A DNA stretch of 64,000 bases, taken from assembly GCA_947044365.1 (NCBI GenBank), contig OX345653.1, forward strand, positions 3,109,501-3,173,500, given 5' to 3'. How positions within the stretch are numbered: the stretch's first letter is position 1; each line of letters starts with the position of its first letter. The notes under the pieces were generated by a model. That model did no database searches. It had not been told where the DNA came from and worked only from the letters and a program-made list of their open reading frames with translations. Below, in pieces: positions 58,003-64,000 of the stretch. Source of the stretch: Petrosia ficiformis. Lineage: Eukaryota > Porifera > Demospongiae > Haplosclerida > Petrosiidae. The position numbers were made by a program, and so were the translations under genes.

Positions 58003-58139
58003 ATGGGTTGTAAAAACAGTAAAAATAGTACCTCGAAGTTATCGACTGACGGACCGAGAAATTCCTCATATCCATTAAGTCAAGGCCAGCCTCAAAGCTA
58101 CCACCAGCAGCATCAACACCAGATTGGATTTCAGGCCAC
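58003..58139 (+). CDS. Src-family gene 2, exon 1
   Basis: 45 codons plus two bases to a GTGAGT donor; A at -3, G at +4. Confidence 0.9.
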
Positions 58140-58647
58140 GTGAGTTCATTTTGTTTTAGTTGCAATCATTTTGTTTTGCTTGCAATCATTGAATCTTCCC
58201 TTCACTAGAGCTGTCGTGCCACCACCACATTTACAAACTAAAGTTGAACCTGAGCCTAACTATCCATTGTATGTTGGAAAATATGACTATGACAGTAGAA
58301 CAGATGATGATCTGTCTTTCAAAAAAGGTATTTTAAATTCGTAAGTTTTCCTCATCAAACTTGGGCATGAGAAATTTTTACAGTGAATGTTAAGAAACCA
58401 CAAAAATGTTATCGCCTATTGGATGGAACAACCTAATTATACACTTCCCTATCTCAATTGTATGAAGGATGGACGACTGAATCACAGTTGGGCATCCATT
58501 ATCTTTTTGTTCCATTTTAGGGGATCTTCTCTATATAATAAGTACTGACGAGGGAGACTGGTGGTTTGCACGTAGCAAAACAACAAAGAGGGAAGGATAT
58601 ATTCCCAGCAATTATGTTGCAGAACACAAAAGCTTGGATGCTGAAGA
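58003..58647 (+). CDS. Second Src-family tyrosine kinase, 5' part (continues past the window)
   Basis: Three exons (58003-58139, 58209-58327, 58521-58647) join in phase to 127 codons plus two bases. MGCKNS gives a myristoylation signal with Cys3 as palmitoylation site, then a Gln/His-rich unique region, then an SH3 domain ([30 protein letters not shown]). It stops at a GTGAGT donor at the same point, after ..AEE, as gene 1. SH2 and kinase exons must lie beyond 64000; none is seen up to there. Tandem duplicate of the gene ending 673 bp upstream. Unlike gene 1, its SH3 is interrupted by an intron (58328-58520) after FKKG. Confidence 0.92.
58209..58327 (+). CDS. Src-family gene 2, exon 2 (first half of SH3)
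   Basis: 119 bp, CACTAG acceptor, GTATTT donor. The only acceptor choice that keeps phase is the first AG at 58207-58208. Confidence 0.9.
58521..58647 (+). CDS. Src-family gene 2, exon 3 (second half of SH3)
   Basis: 127 bp, TTTTAG acceptor, GTGAGT donor; encodes [25 protein letters not shown]. Confidence 0.92.
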
Positions 58648-58717
58648 GTGAGTCTGAATACACATGTACATATATAAGACTATGAATCTGAACTGTGTGA
58701 TAATTACATTATAATGT

Positions 58718-58870
58718 GTGTATGTGTGTGTGTATGTGTGTGTGTATGTGTGTGAGTTTCTGTCTGTCTGTTTTGTGTGTATGTGTCTGTCTGCATTGTG
58801 TGTGTGTGTGAGTTTCTGTCTGTGTGTGTGTATGTATGTGTGTGTGTGAGTTTCTGTCTGTGTATGTGCA

Positions 58871-58930
<60 letters not shown>

Positions 58931-58955
58931 TGTGTGTGTGTACGTGTGTGTGTAT
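58718..58955. repeat. GT microsatellite with TCTG interruptions
   Basis: GTGTGTATGTGTG-type repeats, three GAGTTTCTGTCTGT interruptions, then a pure GT run at about 58873-58927. Confidence 0.95.
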
Positions 58956-59342
58956 GCATGTTGTTATTCTTAAAATGGTTGAATACACAATAATGTTTTT
59001 ATGATACATTTTACATCATACTTACAATAACCTTTCTATTAACATGCACTTTAAATACATATACAATCTTTGTTTAGATAACTTGATATATTCAATTTGT
59101 ATCATATATATATAAATCTTGTGTATATAATATGGACAGTGTTGTTAGTCCTAGAATGTGAAATCATCCTAATTCTGTGCATGCAATACATGTGTGTGTA
59201 CTGTGTAGTACATGTGTCTGTACATTAGTGTTGTTTTAGCTTGACAATCATGACCACATTTAGGTATACATGTAGTTAACGAAAAGTCACAATGCCTTAC
59301 TAAAAGTGGTTTTAGTTATAGTAATAGTTAACTAAAACATCA

Positions 59343-59595
59343 CTAGTGTACATGTATATATACATGTGTGTACATGTATGTGTACTTGTATGTGTACATG
59401 TGTGTACATGTGTATGTATGTACATGTATGTGTACATGTGTATGTACATGTATGTGTACATGTATGTGTACATGTATGTGTACATGTATGTGTATATGTG
59501 TGTGTATATGTGTGATTGTGTGTGTACATGTGTATGTACATGTAGGGGTGTATGTACATGTATGTGTACATGTATGTATATATGTGTGTGAGAGA
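59343..59595. repeat. GTACAT/GTGTAC low-complexity tract
   Basis: Repeats of TGTACATGTATG and TGTGTACATG; long forward and reverse frames here are artefacts. Confidence 0.93.
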
Positions 59596-60049
59596 TACAT
59601 GTCAGGATATACTCTTCAAAAGAACATGTAATATCCTTTTAGAAGTGAGATCATAATGTTCTAAGAGTTCTGTTGAGTCTTATATAAACAGTAGGGTCCA
59701 TTTGAAATTTCAATGTACTAAAAATGTATTTTTAGTAAAGGTAATGTAACCCTCACAGTATTGCATAGTCATTACATCTTCCAGCTAGACTAAGGTTAGG
59801 TGCCGGATTCTATTTATACATGTAGTAGTGAATGGTTGCTTGAAGGAACTGGTATTTTAAATTAACTGAATGTGTACATGTGGCTTTGTATACATGTGGC
59901 TTTATATACATACTATTGAGCCTTGTGCTATGTGTGATGGAAATTAATCTATGTATTTTTATGGGCCACAAGGCCATCCCTATGATTGCTTTCCACAGGG
60001 TTTCTTGTACAATGTATATATATATATACATGTACATGTATATATATAT

Positions 60050-60229
60050 CAGTGTTCTGCCCACACTGGTCGGCACTGGTCGGAAATAACCACCACTCAG
60101 ATGAATTAACTACCTCTCAGATAATACATATATAGGCTACTGAGACAGAATTAAGTATATACTGGATAAACAGCACTAAATGCAATGTAGAATCCAACCA
60201 CCACTCTAAATATCCTGGGCAGAACACTG
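60050..60229. mobile_element. Family B miniature element
   Basis: CAGTGTTCTGCCCACAC to TGGGCAGAACACTG; inserted in TA-rich DNA, so the 6-bp flanks (ATATAT, CATATA) are not informative. Confidence 0.78.
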
Positions 60230-60269
60230 CATATATACATGTACATGTATATTTATATATTTTTCTGTC

Positions 60270-60300
<31 letters not shown>

Positions 60301-60959
60301 ACATGTTATTATGTATGCGTAAATAAAGTTAATGAACATGTGCTTGATCTACAGATGTGTTGTTTTAAATAACTATAACTAAATCCCATTTTAATGAGTC
60401 ATTTTGACTTTTAGTTACTTAAACTATAATTAAATTACAAGTCTACTGTAATAACTACAACTAACTAAAATGAAAATTGGCACTTTTAGTTAGTTAACTA
60501 AAACTAAAATTCTTTTAGTAAGCCTAAAATTGTTAACTCATACTATAACTAAAAGTGGTCATTGTTGTCATACTAATCTACAGCAGACCAGCTGGATGAA
60601 TTCAGTTTAGGAAACAGTAATTACTAGCTGTTGATCAACTGAAGGTGTATGTGTATGGCTGTATGCCTTGTTTATTGATAACTGAATATATATATATATA
60701 TACTTGTATATATATATATATATATAATGTATTACATATATATATATATATACATATATATACTTGTATATATACATGAGTGTACATATATAGGTTGTTA
60801 TGATTACTTCTAAAAACTATAAAAATATCTAATTATTAATAACACAACTAGTTATTAAATTGTGATTAGCCAATATTCATCAATTAACACTTATTCAAAT
60901 TGATATTGTAACATATTTTGGGATTGCATGCTATTATGATATTAGGTGGCTTTCGTTTG

Positions 60960-61560
60960 ATTTCATAAGCACACACGCACACCAAAGACATACAAATGAA
61001 CATATCATACACGCAGTCACACACGCACAAGGCACGTTACATACACGAAGAAAGCACACGTACACAAGTACATACATAAGCATCACATACATCAGCATCA
61101 CACATACATACATGTAAGCGCTTTCACATACATACACAAGCACACACAGATACACAAGCACATACACACACATACATAAGCATCACACAGCACATACACA
61201 ACATACACAAGCATCACACACATACACAAGTACATATACACACACATACATAAGCACACACACATACACAAGCACATACACAACATACACAAGCATCACA
61301 CACATACACAAGCACTCTCACATACACACATACACAAAGTACTCGTACATACACACATGCTCACACATTGGCAGAATATACAAGCACAAACACATACATG
61401 TACATAAGCGCTCTCACATACACAAGCACATACATGTACACACACATACATAAACACACACACACATATATAAGCACACACACACATACATATATCCTCT
61501 CACATACACACACATATACAAAATACTTGCACACATACATGTACATGTAAGTACATATAT
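60960..61560. repeat. CACACATACA-rich tract
   Basis: About 600 bp of ACACATACA, AAGCACA and AAGCATCACA words with irregular period; no gene. Confidence 0.93.
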
Positions 61561-61794
61561 ACTTATCCACATTCACTAACTTGTATGTTTACACAAATAC
61601 CTGTGTAGGTGATAATGTATCAGACATTGTGTGATAGTACTTTCTATGTTAGGATATACATAAAGTTAAATGCGAGTACATTTCTTGAAATGTACATATA
61701 AGACACATTTATATCAGGGAGAACGTGTTGAAATATTTCTCTATTGTATTTGATAATAGTGTTATTTTAGTATGACAGTAATGACCACTTTTAA

Positions 61795-62046
61795 TAAAGG
61801 TCATTCACGTTCACCATGACCTCGGAAAAATGTTCATAACTTTAGTCCAACAATCTTTTTGCCTGCACCATTTTCATATAATAGTCCTTCCTGTTATTTT
61901 TTGTGTATGTCAAATTTCAATCCATTGCTTCATTATTGAGTTACAGTATAATCATGTATTAACCTTATGACATTAAACTATACATGATATTACACAAAAA
62001 GTCATCACATCATAATTTTGAGGACATCGTGAATGTGAACAGACTA
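61795..62046. mobile_element. Family C TA-flanked miniature element, inverted
   Basis: TA-AAGGTCATTCACGTTCACC to ..GTGAACAGACTA. Two further partial copies at 62451-62600 and, inverted, at 62726-62940. Confidence 0.75.
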
Positions 62047-62958
62047 TAGCATGTCTGCTGTCTAGTTTATCACAGTTACAGATATGATTATATTAGGCTT
62101 ATTAAAAGGTTTTAGTTAACTAACTTAAAAGTGTCCATTACTGTTATTATTGCAGTCATGTAATTACCCTCGTTTAGTTATAGTTTAGTTAACTAAAGTC
62201 ATAATGCTTTACTAAAAGTGTTTTAGTTATAGTTATAGTTAACTAAAACAACATTACAGATATATTTGAGTGACTCACTGACAATCTTTACATCTCATAT
62301 CTGACTTTTTCCATTTACGTAATACATGTAATTGAATAAGCTTTCCTGTGTATAGTTTGGTTGGCTGATCTGTTTGGGATTTATAAATAGGTAATTTGGA
62401 TCAGATATGAAAGCATGAAGAAGGTGATGACCTACATATACTATGTATATACAAGTCTTTTCACATTCACAATGACCTCAAAATTAGGATATGATGACTT
62501 TATATGTAATATAGTGTATAGTTTGATGTCATAAGGTTAATACATGATTATACTGTAACTCGCAATGGATTGAAGTTTAACATACGTAAAAAAGAAAGTG
62601 AAAAAAACCAGCAGGACCAAAAGATTACTGAAACACGAATTGATTGGTTTGTCATTTACTGTTTAAAAACTTTTTGGAGATTTTTGGATAGTAATTCATT
62701 ATTGATTTACGACTTGCCAACTAAGTAAAGATCATTCACGTTTACCAGGACCTCAGAAACATGTTCATAAGGAATGACCAACAATATTTTTACCATCACC
62801 ATTTTCATATAATTATCCTTCCCGTTCTTTTTTGTGTGTCAAATTTCACACTATATTACGTTATTGAGTTGCAGTATAATCAAGTATTACCCTTATGACA
62901 TTAAACTATACACTATATTACATGTACATATAAAGTCATAGAATTTAGAGTAGTTTAT

Positions 62959-63065
62959 GTGTACTGTGTTTATGGGTAGGTATACAACGTGTACTGTGTT
63001 TATGGGTAGGTATACAACATGTACTGTGTTTATGGGTAGGTATACAACGTGTACTGTGTTTATGG
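62959..63065. repeat. 30-bp tandem repeat
   Basis: GTGTACTGTGTTTATGGGTA with GGTATACAAC, about 3.5 units. Confidence 0.92.
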
Positions 63066-63183
63066 AATAGTGAAAGTTACATTTTAAGTTGTTGTTTATC
63101 AGTTAGCATGATTTGTTTATGCATTTTATAGTGAGAAGATTGTGAACACTTCTCATGTTTTGATCAAATTGTATTGTAAGAGT

Positions 63184-63298
<115 letters not shown>

Positions 63299-63404
63299 CT
63301 TATGCCCTTTAATTATTAATTAATTATAAGTAATGAATAGGTAATTTAATACTATTGTATGTACATGTGTTTGCACTATTCCAATATTTAATAATTTTGT
63401 TAAC

Positions 63405-64000
63405 CTACTACCCAATACCCAATCTATCAACCATCATCCATTATGTACTACCCAATACCCAACCTATCAACCATCATCCATTATGTACTACCCAATACCC
63501 AATCTATCAACCATCATCCATTATGTACTACCCAATACCCAACCTATCAACCATCATCCATTATGTACTACCCAATACCCAACCTATCAACCATCATCCA
63601 TTATGTACTACCCAATACCCAACTTATCAACCATCATCCATTATGTACTACCCAATACCCAATCTATCAACCATCATCCATTATGTACTACCTAATACCT
63701 AATCTATCAACCATCATCCATTATGTACTACCCAATACCCAATCTATCAACCATCATCCATTATGTACTACCCAATACCCAACCTATCAACCATCATCAT
63801 TATGTACTGCCCAATACCCAATCTATCAACCATCATCCATTATGTACTACCCAATACCCAATCTATCGACCATCATCCATTATGTACACATATACCTACT
63901 ACCCAATACCCAATCTATCAACCATCATCCATTATGTGCATATACCATACCCAATCTATCAATCATCATCCATTATGTGCATATACCATACCCAATCTAT
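63405..64000. repeat. 40-bp minisatellite reaching the window edge
   Basis: Units CTACCCAATACCCAA + YCTATCAACCATCATC + CATTATGTA at a 40-bp period, about 15 copies, slightly degenerate after 63860. Since 40 is not a multiple of three, the peptide period is 40 residues and cycles through three frames. Confidence 0.95.

Noticed and set aside
63355..64000. CRISPR-like regular repeats at the right end
   Set aside because: Units are contiguous 40-bp repeats without unique spacers, in a eukaryotic intron: a minisatellite.

Overview
This is an AT-rich, intron- and repeat-dense eukaryotic window. Genes are split into short exons with GT..AG introns, and there is no operon structure. Two tandem Src-family tyrosine kinases (myristoylation signal + SH3 + SH2 + kinase) place it in Holozoa, almost certainly an animal. 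Together with a MAK/ICK ciliary kinase, dense hAT-type miniature elements and low GC, a sponge (demosponge-like) genome is my best guess. That is inference: nothing in the sequence names the species.

Four genes could be assembled by hand from splice sites with intact reading phase. (1) Minus strand, 30722 to 13061: an ethanolaminephosphotransferase 1 (EPT1/SELENOI)-like CDP-alcohol phosphotransferase. Eight exons give 322 codons; the last roughly 70-80 residues were not found. (2) Minus strand, 43327 to 30981: a complete MAK/ICK-type kinase, 9 exons and 666 aa, ending 258 bp upstream of the EPT1-like start. (3) Plus strand, 43760 to 57329: a complete Src-family kinase, 3 exons and 502 aa, with an 11.9-kb second intron. 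It is divergent from the MAK gene across a 432-bp shared promoter. (4) Plus strand from 58003: the N-terminus and SH3 of a second Src-family kinase in tandem; its SH2 and kinase parts must lie past the window end.

1-13060 holds no gene I recognise, only repeats. 13-31 kb is the EPT1-like gene with 89-bp and 94-bp satellites, nested elements, and a decayed OTU/Cys-rich transposon ORF between inverted 9-bp minisatellites. 31-43 kb is the MAK gene. 44-56 kb is the Src intron, full of CA/GT, TCTG and higher-order satellites. 58.6-64 kb is the second Src gene's intron, ending in a 40-bp minisatellite.

Most non-coding DNA falls into recurring miniature transposon families. For several I could define termini and target-site duplications by eye (8 bp, 6 bp, TTAA, TA), and two have apparent empty-site paralogues in the window. 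The most biologically suggestive single site is a perfect RFX X-box 42 bp upstream of the start codon of the MAK ciliary kinase. I did not find a convincing new multi-gene system.
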